64,000 nucleotides of DNA from Klebsiella quasivariicola (GCF_002269255.1 NZ_CP022823.1:2046001-2110000); one strand, 5' to 3'. Counted from the first letter of the stretch, positions 51,532 through 61,090 are shown. Notes: a model not told the origin generated them from the sequence alone. Numbers and translations: made by a program.

Positions 51532-53007
51532 ATGGCGGTAACGCAAACGGCCCAGGCATGCGACCTGGTCATTTTCGGCGCGAAGGGCGACCTGGCGCGA
51601 CGTAAATTGTTGCCTTCCCTGTATCAGCTTGAAAAAGCGGGCCAGATCCACGCTGACACCCGTATCATTGGCGTGGGGCGTGCCGACTGGGATCGCGCGG
51701 CTTACACCAAAGTCGTGCGCGAAGCGCTGGAAACCTTCATGAAGGAAAAAATTGATGAAGGTTTGTGGGATTCCCTGAGCGGACGTCTGGAGTTCTGTAA
51801 TCTTGACGTCAATGACACCAGCGGCTTCACTCGCCTGGGCGAAATGCTGGATCAAGAGAACCGTGTCACCATCAACTATTTCGCCATGCCGCCGAGCACC
51901 TTTGGCGCAATTTGCAAAGGGCTGGGCGAAGCGAAGCTCAATGCCAAACCTGCGCGCGTGGTGATGGAAAAGCCGCTGGGCACCTCGCTGGAAACGTCCC
52001 GTGAAATCAACGACCAGGTCGGCGAGTTTTTTGAAGAGTGCCAGGTCTATCGTATCGACCACTATCTCGGCAAAGAGACGGTCCTCAACCTGCTGGCGTT
52101 GCGCTTTGCCAACTCCCTGTTCGTCAATAACTGGGACTGCCGTACCATCGATCATGTTGAAATCACCGTGGCAGAAGAGGTGGGCATTGAAGGGCGCTGG
52201 GGTTACTTTGACCAGGCCGGGCAGATGCGCGACATGATCCAGAACCACCTGCTGCAGATCCTGTGCATGATTGCCATGTCGCCGCCGTCCGATCTCAGCG
52301 CCGACAGCATCCGCGATGAAAAGGTTAAGGTACTGAAATCCCTGCGCCGCATTGATCGCTCCAATGTGCGTGAGAAAACCGTTCGCGGCCAGTACACCGC
52401 CGGCTTTGCCCAGGGCAAAAAAGTGCCGGGCTACCTCGAAGAAGAGGGCGCCAACAAAACCAGTAACACCGAAACCTTCGTGGCGATCCGCGTCGATATC
52501 GATAACTGGCGCTGGGCTGGCGTACCGTTCTATCTGCGTACCGGCAAACGTCTGCCAACCAAATGCTCTGAGGTCGTGGTTTACTTCAAAACGCCGGAAC
52601 TTAACCTGTTTAAAGAAACCTGGCAGGAGCTGCCGCAGAACAAGCTGACCATTCGTCTGCAGCCGGACGAAGGGGTGGATATCCAGGTACTGAACAAAGT
52701 GCCTGGACTCGACCATAAGCATAACCTGCAGATCACCAAGCTGGATCTGAGCTACTCCGAAACCTTCAACCAGACGCACCTGGCCGATGCTTATGAACGT
52801 CTGCTGCTGGAGACCATGCGTGGCATCCAGGCGCTGTTTGTGCGTCGTGATGAAGTGGAAGAGGCGTGGAAGTGGGTGGATTCCATCACCGAAGCCTGGG
52901 CTGCCGATCGCGATGCGCCGAAACCGTATCAGGCCGGGACCTGGGGACCGGTTGCGTCAGTGGCGATGATCACCCGCGACGGCCGTTCGTGGAACGAGTT
53001 TGAATAA
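51532..53007 (+). CDS. zwf: Glucose-6-phosphate 1-dehydrogenase
   Basis: The 491-residue enzyme makes 6-phosphogluconolactone and NADPH. The NADP fingerprint is GAKGDLA (residues 16-22) and the active-site signature is RIDHYLGKE (174-182, with Asp176 and His177). GAGGAGAATGAC precedes the ATG. It feeds the Entner-Doudoroff genes edd and eda just downstream. Confidence 0.97.
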   Translation: MAVTQTAQACDLVIFGAKGDLARRKLLPSLYQLEKAGQIHADTRIIGVGRADWDRAAYTKVVREALETFMKEKIDEGLWDSLSGRLEFCNLDVNDTSGFTRLGEMLDQENRVTINYFAMPPSTFGAICKGLGEAKLNAKPARVVMEKPLGTSLETSREINDQVGEFFEECQVYRIDHYLGKETVLNLLALRFANSLFVNNWDCRTIDHVEITVAEEVGIEGRWGYFDQAGQMRDMIQNHLLQILCMIAMSPPSDLSADSIRDEKVKVLKSLRRIDRSNVREKTVRGQYTAGFAQGKKVPGYLEEEGANKTSNTETFVAIRVDIDNWRWAGVPFYLRTGKRLPTKCSEVVVYFKTPELNLFKETWQELPQNKLTIRLQPDEGVDIQVLNKVPGLDHKHNLQITKLDLSYSETFNQTHLADAYERLLLETMRGIQALFVRRDEVEEAWKWVDSITEAWAADRDAPKPYQAGTWGPVASVAMITRDGRSWNEFE

Positions 53008-53032
53008 GCCTGCGGGCTAATCCGTCAGGGTT

Positions 53033-53048
53033 ATTTTACCGGTAACAT
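53033..53048. promoter_or_regulatory. GntR operator upstream of edd
   Basis: ATTTTACCGGTAACAT matches 15 of 16 positions of the GntR operator ATGTTACCGGTAACAT. It lies between zwf and its terminator, about 180 bases before edd. Repression of edd-eda by GntR, relieved by gluconate, is established in E. coli. Confidence 0.8.
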
Positions 53049-53085
53049 GATCTGACGCAGAAAGTCGCATGCTTTTTAATCTTTT

Positions 53086-53120
53086 AAGCCCCGTGAGGAT
53101 TCACCCACGGGGCTTTTTTT
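53086..53120 (+). terminator. zwf terminator
   Basis: AAGCCCCGTG (53086-53095) pairs with CACGGGGCTT (53106-53115), then a T run. It separates zwf transcription from edd-eda. Confidence 0.85.
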
Positions 53121-53229
53121 ATTACACTGCTTTCAGACATTTTGCCCCTGAGCGCTGGTGTTGGTGGCCTTTAGCACAAAAATACGTCATCACGCAGCGG
53201 CCGGACAGATAAAAATTTGAGGAGCCTTT

Positions 53230-55041
53230 ATGAATCCGACAATGTTACGGGTAACAAATCGCATTATCGAACGGTCGCGTGATACCCGCGCGGCTTACCT
53301 CGCAAGGATTAACCAGGCTAAAACCGACACCGTGCATCGTGCGCAACTGGCCTGCGGCAACCTGGCTCACGGTTTCGCGGCCTGCCAGGCGGAAGACAAA
53401 GCCTCCCTGAAAAGCATGTTGCGCAACAATATCGCCATCATCACGTCCTACAACGATATGTTGTCCGCTCACCAGCCCTATGAACACTATCCGGACATCA
53501 TCCGTAAAGCGCTGCATAGCGCCAATGCGGTCGGCCAGGTGGCCGGTGGCGTGCCGGCGATGTGCGATGGCGTAACCCAGGGGCAGGACGGGATGGAGCT
53601 CTCTTTACTGAGCCGCGAAGTGATCGCCATGTCCGCTGCCATTGGTCTGTCGCATAACATGTTCGACGGCGCGCTGTACCTCGGCGTGTGCGATAAAATT
53701 GTCCCCGGCCTGACCATGGCAGCGCTCTCTTTCGGCCATCTGCCGTCGGTCTTTATTCCGTCCGGTCCAATGGCCAGCGGCCTGGCTAATAAAGAGAAGG
53801 TCCGCATTCGCCAGCTGTACGCGGAAGGTAAAGTGGATCGTATGGCGCTGCTGGAGTCCGAAGCTGCCTCGTACCACGCGCCGGGGACCTGTACTTTCTA
53901 CGGCACGGCGAATACCAACCAGATGGTGGTCGAGTTTATGGGCATGCAGCTGCCGGGCTCCTCTTTTGTCCATCCGGATGCCCCGCTGCGTGAAGCGCTG
54001 ACCGCCGCCGCCGCGCGCCAGGTCACCCGCATGACCGGCAATGGCAACGAGTGGATGCCGCTGGGGAAAATGTTCGACGAAAAAGTGGTGGTCAACGGTA
54101 TCGTGGCGCTGCTGGCGACCGGGGGGTCCACCAACCACACCATGCACCTGGTGGCGATGGCTCGCGCGGCAGGGATCATCATTAACTGGGATGATTTTTC
54201 CGACCTGTCCGACGTGGTGCCGCTGCTGGCGCGCCTCTATCCCAACGGCCCGGCGGATATCAACCACTTCCAGGCAGCGGGCGGCGTTCCGGTACTGGTG
54301 CGCGAACTGCTGAAAGGCGGCCTGCTGCATGAGGATGTTCACACCGTAGCCGGCTTCGGTCTGTCACGCTACACCCTGGAGCCATGGCTGAATAACGGCG
54401 AGCTGGACTGGCGTGAAGGGGCGACAGCGCCGCTGGACGACCAGGTCATCGCCACTTTCGAAAAACCGTTCTCCCGTCACGGCGGCACCAAAGTGCTGAG
54501 CGGTAACCTGGGACGTGCGGTGATGAAAACCTCAGCCGTTCCGGTAGAGAACCAGGTGATCGAAGCGCCGGCGGTGGTGTTCGAGAGCCAGCACGACGTG
54601 TTGCCAGCCTTTGAAGCGGGTCTGCTGGACAAAGATTGCGTAGTGGTGGTCCGTCATCAGGGACCAAAAGCGAACGGGATGCCAGAATTACATAAACTTA
54701 TGCCGCCACTTGGTGTATTATTGGACCGCCGTTTCAAAATAGCGCTGGTGACCGATGGCCGACTCTCTGGCGCCTCCGGTAAAGTCCCCTCAGCCATCCA
54801 CGTCACGCCTGAAGCGTACGACGGTGGGCTGCTGGCGAAAGTGCGCGATGGCGATCTTATTCGCGTGAACGGGCAGACGGGGGAACTGACGCTGCTGGTG
54901 GAGGATGCCGAACTGGCGGCGCGTCAGCCGCATATCCCTGACCTCAGCGCGTCGCGCGTGGGAACCGGTCGGGAGATGTTTGGGGCGCTGCGTGAGAAGC
55001 TCTCTGGCGCGGAGCAGGGCGCAACCTGCATCACTTTTTAA
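53230..55041 (+). CDS. edd: Phosphogluconate dehydratase
   Basis: The 603-residue iron-sulfur dehydratase of the IlvD/Edd family converts 6-phosphogluconate to 2-keto-3-deoxy-6-phosphogluconate. Family motifs include SYNDMLSAHQPYE, GGVPAMCDGVTQGQDGMELSLLSR (first cluster cysteine), CTFYGTANTNQM (second) and LVTDGRLSGASGK. TGAGGAG precedes the ATG. It is in an operon with eda. Confidence 0.97.
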   Translation: MNPTMLRVTNRIIERSRDTRAAYLARINQAKTDTVHRAQLACGNLAHGFAACQAEDKASLKSMLRNNIAIITSYNDMLSAHQPYEHYPDIIRKALHSANAVGQVAGGVPAMCDGVTQGQDGMELSLLSREVIAMSAAIGLSHNMFDGALYLGVCDKIVPGLTMAALSFGHLPSVFIPSGPMASGLANKEKVRIRQLYAEGKVDRMALLESEAASYHAPGTCTFYGTANTNQMVVEFMGMQLPGSSFVHPDAPLREALTAAAARQVTRMTGNGNEWMPLGKMFDEKVVVNGIVALLATGGSTNHTMHLVAMARAAGIIINWDDFSDLSDVVPLLARLYPNGPADINHFQAAGGVPVLVRELLKGGLLHEDVHTVAGFGLSRYTLEPWLNNGELDWREGATAPLDDQVIATFEKPFSRHGGTKVLSGNLGRAVMKTSAVPVENQVIEAPAVVFESQHDVLPAFEAGLLDKDCVVVVRHQGPKANGMPELHKLMPPLGVLLDRRFKIALVTDGRLSGASGKVPSAIHVTPEAYDGGLLAKVRDGDLIRVNGQTGELTLLVEDAELAARQPHIPDLSASRVGTGREMFGALREKLSGAEQGATCITF

Positions 55042-55079
55042 GACGATTTAATTTCTAGATCTGGCGAGAGAAAATCCTG

Positions 55080-55721
55080 ATGAAAAACTGGAAAACAACA
55101 GCAGAAGCAATCCTCACCTCCGGTCCGGTTGTCCCGGTTATCGTAGTGAAAAAGCTGGAGCACGCGGTACCGATGGCGAAAGCGCTGGTCGCGGGCGGCG
55201 TGCGCGTGCTGGAAGTCACCCTGCGCACCGAGTGCGCCCTGGAAGCGATCCGCGCGATTGCTAAAGAAGTGCCGGACGCGATTGTCGGCGCGGGCACAGT
55301 CACCAACGTTGAGCAACTGAAAGCGGTGACGGAAGCTGGCGCGCAGTTCGCTATCAGCCCGGGGCTGACCGAATCCCTGCTGAAAGCGGCGACCGAAGAC
55401 GGCACCATTCCGCTGATCCCGGGGATCAGCACGGTGTCCGAGCTGATGCTGGGTATGCAGTATGGTCTGAAAGAGTTTAAATTCTTCCCGGCGGAAGCCA
55501 ACGGCGGCGTGAAAGCCCTGCAGGCGATTGCGGGTCCGTTCGGCCACATTCGCTTCTGCCCGACCGGCGGTATCTCTCCGGCTAACTACCGTGACTATCT
55601 GGCGCTGAACAGCGTGCTGTGCATCGGTGGTTCCTGGCTGGTGCCAGCCGACGCGCTGGAAGCCGGTGACTACGATCGCATCACCACCCTGGCGCGTGAA
55701 GCGGTGGAAGGCGCGAAGTAA
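55080..55721 (+). CDS. eda: KDPG/KHG aldolase
   Basis: The 213-residue class I aldolase splits KDPG into pyruvate and glyceraldehyde-3-phosphate. The Schiff-base lysine is Lys134 (KEFKFFPAEA) and the general base is Glu45 (VLEVTLRT). It serves the Entner-Doudoroff route, and also hexuronate and pectin catabolism that delivers KDG-6-phosphate. It follows edd by 38 bases. Confidence 0.97.
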   Translation: MKNWKTTAEAILTSGPVVPVIVVKKLEHAVPMAKALVAGGVRVLEVTLRTECALEAIRAIAKEVPDAIVGAGTVTNVEQLKAVTEAGAQFAISPGLTESLLKAATEDGTIPLIPGISTVSELMLGMQYGLKEFKFFPAEANGGVKALQAIAGPFGHIRFCPTGGISPANYRDYLALNSVLCIGGSWLVPADALEAGDYDRITTLAREAVEGAK

Positions 55722-55740
55722 ACGGCGCCTCAAGGTCAAC

Positions 55741-55774
55741 AACCCGGTCAGCGGCAACGCGACCGGGTTTTTTT
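55741..55774. terminator. Terminator between eda and purT
   Basis: AACCCGGTC (55741-55749) pairs with GACCGGGTT (55761-55769), followed by a run of T. Convergent genes. Confidence 0.85.
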
Positions 55775-55778
55775 GTCT

Positions 55779-56957
55779 TTAGCCTTCGACGATGACCGCA
55801 GCGGCGGCGGTTTTAGCCCGTACTACAGCCTCCTCAACCGAATCGGCAACGGCGAGGGTCACCCCCAGGCGGCGGGTGCCGTCGATCTCCGGCTTGCCGA
55901 ACAGACGCAGCTGCAGGCCAGCCCCGACGGCTGACTGTAGCTGGCCAAAGCGGACGTTCTGGCTGGTCAGCTGCGGAAGGATCACCGCGGAGGCGGCCGG
56001 GCCATACTGGCGGATGGCGCCGACGGGCAGTCCAAGGAAGGCGCGAACGTGCAGGGCGAATTCCGAGAGATCCTGCGAGATCAGCGTGACCATGCCGGTG
56101 TCGTGTGGGCGAGGGGAGACTTCACTAAAGATCACCTCGTCGCCGCAAACGAACAGCTCCACGCCGAACAAGCCATGACCGCCCAGCGCCAGCACTACCT
56201 TGCGGGCGATGGTCTGGGCACGTTCGAGGGCCAGGTCGCTCATCTGCTGCGGCTGCCAGGATTCACGATAGTCGCCGTCTTCCTGACGATGACCAACCGG
56301 GGCGCAGAAATGCACGCCATCGACGGCGCTGACGGTGAGCAGGGTAATTTCGAAATCGAAATTCACCACCCCTTCAACAATCACGCGCCCGGCGCCGGCG
56401 CGGCCGCCTTGTTGCGCATAACGCCAGGCTTCGCTGAGCTGGTCAGCCGAGCGGATAAAGCTCTGGCCTTTGCCGGAGGAGCTCATCACCGGTTTGACGA
56501 TGCACGGCAAACCGATCTCGGTAACCGCCGCGCGGAAGCCGTCTTCGCTGTCGGCAAAACGATAGCGGGAGGTAGGAAGCTGCAGCTCTTCTGCCGCCAG
56601 GCGGCGAATGCCTTCGCGGTTCATGGTGAGCTTTGCCGCCCGCGCCGTGGGGACCACTTTCTGCCCGGCCTGCTCGAGTTCGACCAGGGTATCGGTGGCT
56701 ATCGCTTCGATCTCAGGCACGATGTAATCGGGTTTTTCCTGTTCAATCAGGGCGCGCAGGCTCTCGCCGTGCAGCATATTGATGACGTGAGCGCGGTGGG
56801 CGACCTGCATCGCCGGGGCATCGGGGTAGCGGTCGACGGCGATAGTTTCAATGCCCAGACGCTGACATTCAATGGCGACTTCCTTGCCCAGCTCGCCGGA
56901 ACCTAACAGCATTACTTTGGTGGCTGCCGGGCGCAGCGCGGTGCCTAATACAGTCAT
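55779..56957 (-). CDS. purT: Formate-dependent GAR transformylase PurT
   Basis: The 392-residue ATP-grasp enzyme formylates glycinamide ribonucleotide using formate and ATP, as an alternative to folate-dependent PurN. Key segments are VMLLGSGELGKEVAIE, KPVMSSSGKGQSFI, VELFVCGDEVIFSEVSPRPHDTG and RRLGVTLA. MTVLGTALRPAATKV at 56957 matches E. coli PurT; the frame is open to 57347 only because it passes through the antisense of yebG. A PurR box lies upstream. Confidence 0.96.
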   Translation of the reverse strand: MTVLGTALRPAATKVMLLGSGELGKEVAIECQRLGIETIAVDRYPDAPAMQVAHRAHVINMLHGESLRALIEQEKPDYIVPEIEAIATDTLVELEQAGQKVVPTARAAKLTMNREGIRRLAAEELQLPTSRYRFADSEDGFRAAVTEIGLPCIVKPVMSSSGKGQSFIRSADQLSEAWRYAQQGGRAGAGRVIVEGVVNFDFEITLLTVSAVDGVHFCAPVGHRQEDGDYRESWQPQQMSDLALERAQTIARKVVLALGGHGLFGVELFVCGDEVIFSEVSPRPHDTGMVTLISQDLSEFALHVRAFLGLPVGAIRQYGPAASAVILPQLTSQNVRFGQLQSAVGAGLQLRLFGKPEIDGTRRLGVTLAVADSVEEAVVRAKTAAAAVIVEG

Positions 56958-56997
56958 AACTCTCTTCCGCAGTAAAAAAAGATGGCCACGATTATAA

Positions 56998-57013
56998 ACG
57001 AAAACGTTTGCGT
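56998..57013. promoter_or_regulatory. PurR box upstream of purT
   Basis: ACGAAAACGTTTGCGT matches 15 of 16 positions of ACGCAAACGTTTGCGT, about 40 bases before the purT start. purT is PurR-repressed in E. coli. Confidence 0.85.
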
Positions 57014-57032
57014 CTGTCTTTACGCGCGTGAG

Positions 57033-57061
57033 TTGAGTCCGCAGAGGAAATTTGTTATACT
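57033..57061 (+). promoter_or_regulatory. yebG promoter
   Basis: TTGAGT (57033-57038), 17 bases, and TATACT (57056-57061). The -10 runs into the LexA box, so repressor binding would block RNA polymerase. Confidence 0.8.
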
Positions 57062-57075
57062 GTATAAAAATACAG
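57060..57075. promoter_or_regulatory. LexA box of yebG
   Basis: CTGTATAAAAATACAG is a perfect CTGT-N8-ACAG SOS box covering the end of the -10 and the likely transcription start. Confidence 0.92.
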
Positions 57076-57092
57076 TATTGAGAGGCTGCAGC

Positions 57093-57440
57093 ATGGCGGT
57101 TGAAATTAAATATGTGGTGATCCGCGAAGGTGAGGAAAAAATGTCTTTTGCCAGCAAAAAAGAGGCCGACGCTTACGACAAAATGCTCGATCTGGCAGAG
57201 GTGCTGAATGACTGGCTGGTGGCATCGCCGCTGGAGATGGATGACGCCCAGCGCGATACCATGGCGATGTGGCTGGCAGAGCGAAAAGAGGCGCTGCAGC
57301 ATATTCTGCGCGTCGGCCGACTGCCGGAGCATGATACGCCCGCGCACGACGTCCCCGCACCGGCGGCGGCCGGCGAGACTTCTTCGGCGGATGATGACGC
57401 CGTGCCGGTTGCCAAAGCGCGCAAAGGCAAAGCGGCCTGA
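57093..57440 (+). CDS. yebG: YebG, SOS-induced DNA damage protein
   Basis: The 115-residue protein (MAVEIKYVVIREGEEKMSFASKKEADAYDKMLDLAE...) matches the E. coli YebG N-terminal domain. It has a longer low-complexity Ala/Pro tail ending ARKGKAA. Function is unknown beyond SOS induction. ATG 57093 is used; the open frame upstream covers the promoter and LexA box. Confidence 0.94.
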   Translation: MAVEIKYVVIREGEEKMSFASKKEADAYDKMLDLAEVLNDWLVASPLEMDDAQRDTMAMWLAERKEALQHILRVGRLPEHDTPAHDVPAPAAAGETSSADDDAVPVAKARKGKAA

Positions 57441-57580
57441 TTAGCGGCGGCCAGCCATCGGCTGAGGGGGCAGGAAGCCGTCTGCCGCGCCCACCTTTGC
57501 GCATCTTTAGCCACGTCTAACATTTCCTGACATCGCGTCGTTTAGGCTGATAACAGTGTTTGTCACCTGAGAGGAAAACC

Positions 57581-58246
57581 ATGGCTAACTGGCTAAATCA
57601 ACTGCAGTCGCTGCTTGGGCAGAAGGGCGCGTCACCGACTGGCGAGTCGTCAACAGGAAGCGCCTTACTACCCGGCGCCATCGGTGGGCTGGCCGGACTG
57701 CTGGTGGCCAGCAAATCGTCACGCAAACTGCTGGCGAAATATGGCACCAGCGCGCTGCTGGCAGGCGGCGGGGCGGTGGCAGGCACGGTATTGTGGAACA
57801 AGTATCAGCAGAAAATGCGCGCTCAGCACACGCCCGCACCCGGATCTGTCCCTGAAACGACTGCGGTGCCGGCGGATGTCGATCCGCGAAGCGTACGGCT
57901 GATTACGGCCTTGGTGTTTGCCGCGAAAAGCGACGGCCATATTGATGACCACGAGCGGGCGAATATTGAAACCCAGCTGCGGGCGGCCAATATTGACGTT
58001 CAGGCCCGGGTATTGATTGACCAGGCGCTGGCCCAGCCGTTGGATCCGCAGCGTCTGGCAGAGGGCATTGTTGATCCGCAGGAGGCGCTGGAGATCTATT
58101 ACCTCAGCTGCGCGGTGATTGATATCGACCATTTTATGGAGCGCAGCTATCTGAACGCGCTGGGAGAGGCTCTGGCATTGCCAAAAGATGTGCGGGCCGA
58201 CATCGAACAGGATATCCAGTCACAAAAACAAGCGCTAAGCGGTTAA
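57581..58246 (+). CDS. yebE: YebE, DUF533/TerB-fold inner-membrane protein
   Basis: The 221-residue protein has a Ser/Gly-rich N-terminus, a hydrophobic segment near residues 29-65 (LLPGAIGGLAGLLVA, ALLAGGGAVAGTVLW) and a C-terminal TerB-like helical domain (ALVFAAKSDGHIDDHERANIETQL). It matches E. coli YebE, a Cpx-responsive envelope-stress protein of unknown mechanism. Start MANWLNQLQSLLGQKG at 57581 after GAGAGGA. Confidence 0.93.
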   Translation: MANWLNQLQSLLGQKGASPTGESSTGSALLPGAIGGLAGLLVASKSSRKLLAKYGTSALLAGGGAVAGTVLWNKYQQKMRAQHTPAPGSVPETTAVPADVDPRSVRLITALVFAAKSDGHIDDHERANIETQLRAANIDVQARVLIDQALAQPLDPQRLAEGIVDPQEALEIYYLSCAVIDIDHFMERSYLNALGEALALPKDVRADIEQDIQSQKQALSG

Positions 58247-58366
58247 ATTATCACGTTTCGCTTGCATCGCCCGCGTCTTTTGCCACCCTTATAGACACGT
58301 CATCATTCAGGCGCCACCGTGCGCCCTGAATGCACTTGTGTCACGATAAAGCAGCAGAAGAATAAC

Positions 58367-60427
58367 ATGCCACCTAAAGCCAAACGGATCCCGCACGCCA
58401 TGACCTTGCATGGCGATACACGCATCGATAACTACTACTGGCTGCGCGACGATGAGCGTGCGCGACCTGACGTGCTGGAATACCTGCACGCGGAAAACGC
58501 CTACGGCAAGGAAGTGATGGATTCGCAGCTCAATCTGCAGGAACGTCTGCTGAAAGAGATTATCGACCGCATCCCGCAGCGGGAAGTCTCCGCCCCCTAC
58601 AGTAAAAATGGCTTTCGCTACCGTCAGGTATATGAGCCAGGCTGCGAATACGCTATCTACCAGCGGCAGTCGGTGCTGAAAGAGGAGTGGGACGAGTGGG
58701 AAATCCTGCTCGACGGCAACCAGCGGGCGGCGAAGAGCGAGTTCTACACGCTGGGCGGGCTGGGCATCGCGCCGAACAACCAGCTGATGGCCGTGGCGGA
58801 GGATTACCTTTCCCGTCGCCAGTATGGCCTGCGTTTCTGCGATCTCAGCAGTGGGGAGTGGTATCCGGAAATTATCGAAAATGTCACCTCCGGATTTGCC
58901 TGGAGCAACGATTCACGCTTTGTGTGGTATGTGCGTAAACATCCGACTACGCTGCTTCCTTATCAGGTCTGGCGCCACACTGTCGGCACTCCGGCGCAGA
59001 ACGACGCGCTGATCTACGAGGAAAAAGAGGAGACCTTCTACGTCAGCGTGCATAAAACCACCTCTCAGCAGTTCGTGGTGATTTATCTTTCCAGCGCCAC
59101 CACCAGCGAAGTGCTGCTGCTCAACGCCGAGCTGCCGGACGCCGAGCCGGTCTGTTTCCTGCCGCGGCGTAAAGATCACGAATATAGCCTCGATCACTAT
59201 CAGCATGCCTTCTATCTGCGATCCAACCGGGACGGAAAGAATTTTGGTCTCTACCGTACCGTACTGCGCGATGAAGAGCAGTGGACCACGCTGATCCCTC
59301 CACGTCATGACGTGATGCTCGAAGGATTTACGCTGTTTACCGACTGGCTGGTTGTTGAAGAGCGCCAGCGCGGCCTGACCAGCCTGCGGCAAATTAACCG
59401 CAAGACCCGGGAGGTAGTGGGGATCGCCTTTGACGATCCGGCCTATGTCACCTGGCTTGCCTATAATCCGGAACCCGAAACGTCGCGCCTGCGCTATGGC
59501 TATTCCTCCATGACCACCCCGGACACCCTGTTTGAACTGGATATGGATACCGGTGAACGGCGGGTCATCAAGCAGCAGGAGGTGAAGGGGCTTGACACGC
59601 GCTGTTACCAGAGTGAACACCTGTGGGTGACGGCTCGCGATGGCGTCGAAGTCCCGGTTTCGCTGGTCTACCATCGCGACCATTTTCGTAAAGGGAACAA
59701 TCCGCTGCTGGTCTATGGCTATGGCTCATATGGTGAGAGTATTGATGCCGATTTCAGCGCCAGCCGGCTGAGTCTGCTTAACCGCGGCTTTGTCTACGCC
59801 ATCGCCCACGTCCGCGGCGGTGGCGAACTGGGGCAGCAGTGGTATGAGGACGGTAAATTCCTGTGCAAGAAAAATACCTTTAACGACTATCTGGACGTCT
59901 GCGATGCGCTGCTGGCGCAGGGGTACGGCGATCCGCAGCTCTGCTATGGCATGGGCGGCAGTGCAGGCGGCATGCTGATGGGCGTGGCCGTAAATGAACG
60001 TCCAGAGCTGTTTCATGGCGTGATAGCCCAGGTGCCGTTCGTTGACGTGGTGACCACCATGCTGGATGAAACTATTCCGCTGACCACGGGGGAATTTGAA
60101 GAGTGGGGGAATCCGCAGGATGAGACCTATTATCGTTATATGAAAAGCTACAGTCCTTACGACGGCGTGCGGGCGCAGGCTTATCCGCATATGCTGGTGA
60201 CCACCGGGCTGCACGATTCCCAGGTGCAATACTGGGAGCCGGCCAAATGGGTGGCCAAACTGCGGGAACTGAAAACGGATGATAACCTGCTGCTGCTCTG
60301 TACCGATATGGATTCCGGGCACGGCGGCAAATCCGGTCGCTTCAAAAGCTATGAAGGGGTGGCGCTCGAGTACGCCTTTTTCATCGCCCTGGCGCAGGGC
60401 ACACTGCCGGGCAAAGCGGCAGTGTAG
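58367..60427 (+). CDS. ptrB: Oligopeptidase B
   Basis: The 686-residue S9A serine peptidase cleaves short peptides after Arg and Lys. An N-terminal beta-propeller is followed by an alpha/beta-hydrolase domain with the nucleophile in GMGGSAGGML and the catalytic histidine in DSGHGGKSGR. MPPKAKRIPHAMTLHGDTRIDNYYWLRDD at 58367 matches E. coli PtrB; the upstream extension is not conserved. It is cytoplasmic and has no signal peptide. Confidence 0.96.
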   Translation: MPPKAKRIPHAMTLHGDTRIDNYYWLRDDERARPDVLEYLHAENAYGKEVMDSQLNLQERLLKEIIDRIPQREVSAPYSKNGFRYRQVYEPGCEYAIYQRQSVLKEEWDEWEILLDGNQRAAKSEFYTLGGLGIAPNNQLMAVAEDYLSRRQYGLRFCDLSSGEWYPEIIENVTSGFAWSNDSRFVWYVRKHPTTLLPYQVWRHTVGTPAQNDALIYEEKEETFYVSVHKTTSQQFVVIYLSSATTSEVLLLNAELPDAEPVCFLPRRKDHEYSLDHYQHAFYLRSNRDGKNFGLYRTVLRDEEQWTTLIPPRHDVMLEGFTLFTDWLVVEERQRGLTSLRQINRKTREVVGIAFDDPAYVTWLAYNPEPETSRLRYGYSSMTTPDTLFELDMDTGERRVIKQQEVKGLDTRCYQSEHLWVTARDGVEVPVSLVYHRDHFRKGNNPLLVYGYGSYGESIDADFSASRLSLLNRGFVYAIAHVRGGGELGQQWYEDGKFLCKKNTFNDYLDVCDALLAQGYGDPQLCYGMGGSAGGMLMGVAVNERPELFHGVIAQVPFVDVVTTMLDETIPLTTGEFEEWGNPQDETYYRYMKSYSPYDGVRAQAYPHMLVTTGLHDSQVQYWEPAKWVAKLRELKTDDNLLLLCTDMDSGHGGKSGRFKSYEGVALEYAFFIALAQGTLPGKAAV

Positions 60428-60430
60428 GGG

Positions 60431-61090
60431 CTATTCCCCGAGGTAATGCTTAAGCGTCAGGCGCAGCTCGGGGCTCATGCGGTCGAGATTGTTGAATAAC
60501 CAGCGCAGATAGCCGGGGTCGTTTTCAGCAATTTCGGCGACCGCTTTACCCCGGTATTTACCGAAGGTAAAGGTAGTGAGCAGCGCCGGGCGGCCGGTAA
60601 TATCGGCCATTTCGTCAGGCGTCCAGCCGGAAACGTTGATGATATCCAGCAGCAGCGCAGCAGTAATATAGCAGTCATACAGCGCGCGGTGATGATGCAG
60701 CCCCGGTGGGGTCATCACGTTTAGCTTCCGTGATTTATATAGCCCCATATTGCTGTATTTGATCCCTGGCCACAGGCGGCGGGCCAGCTTCATCGTGCAG
60801 ATCCACTCGCCATGCATCTCCGGTAACACCCGGCGGTCAAAACTGGCGTTATGCGCGACATACCACGGGCTACCATGATAGTGCGGAATAATCTCCTCAA
60901 TCCACGGCTTATTGGCAACCATCTCTTCCGTTATACGATGGATGGCCATCGCCTGCGGGCTGATGGGGCGATCGGGGCGCACCAGATGGCTCATCGGGTT
61001 GGTGATTTGTCCGTCGACAATATCGACCGAGGCGATTTCGACGATGCCCCCCTGCAGGCCGCAGGTTTCGGTATCAATGACGCGCAGCAT
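60431..61090 (-). CDS. exoX: Exodeoxyribonuclease X
   Basis: The 219-residue DEDDh 3'-5' exonuclease acts in mismatch and recombination repair. Catalytic residues start with Asp6 and Glu8 (VIDTETCGLQGG), and HHHRALYDC supplies the ExoIII-motif His and Asp. ATG 61090 equals the E. coli start; an ATG at 61102 would add four residues. It ends four bases from ptrB (convergent). Confidence 0.95.
   Translation of the reverse strand: MLRVIDTETCGLQGGIVEIASVDIVDGQITNPMSHLVRPDRPISPQAMAIHRITEEMVANKPWIEEIIPHYHGSPWYVAHNASFDRRVLPEMHGEWICTMKLARRLWPGIKYSNMGLYKSRKLNVMTPPGLHHHRALYDCYITAALLLDIINVSGWTPDEMADITGRPALLTTFTFGKYRGKAVAEIAENDPGYLRWLFNNLDRMSPELRLTLKHYLGE

Noticed and set aside
56958..57347. N-terminal extension of PurT by 130 residues
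   Set aside because: It would cover the PurR box, the yebG promoter and LexA box and run antisense through yebG; the homologous start is at 56957.
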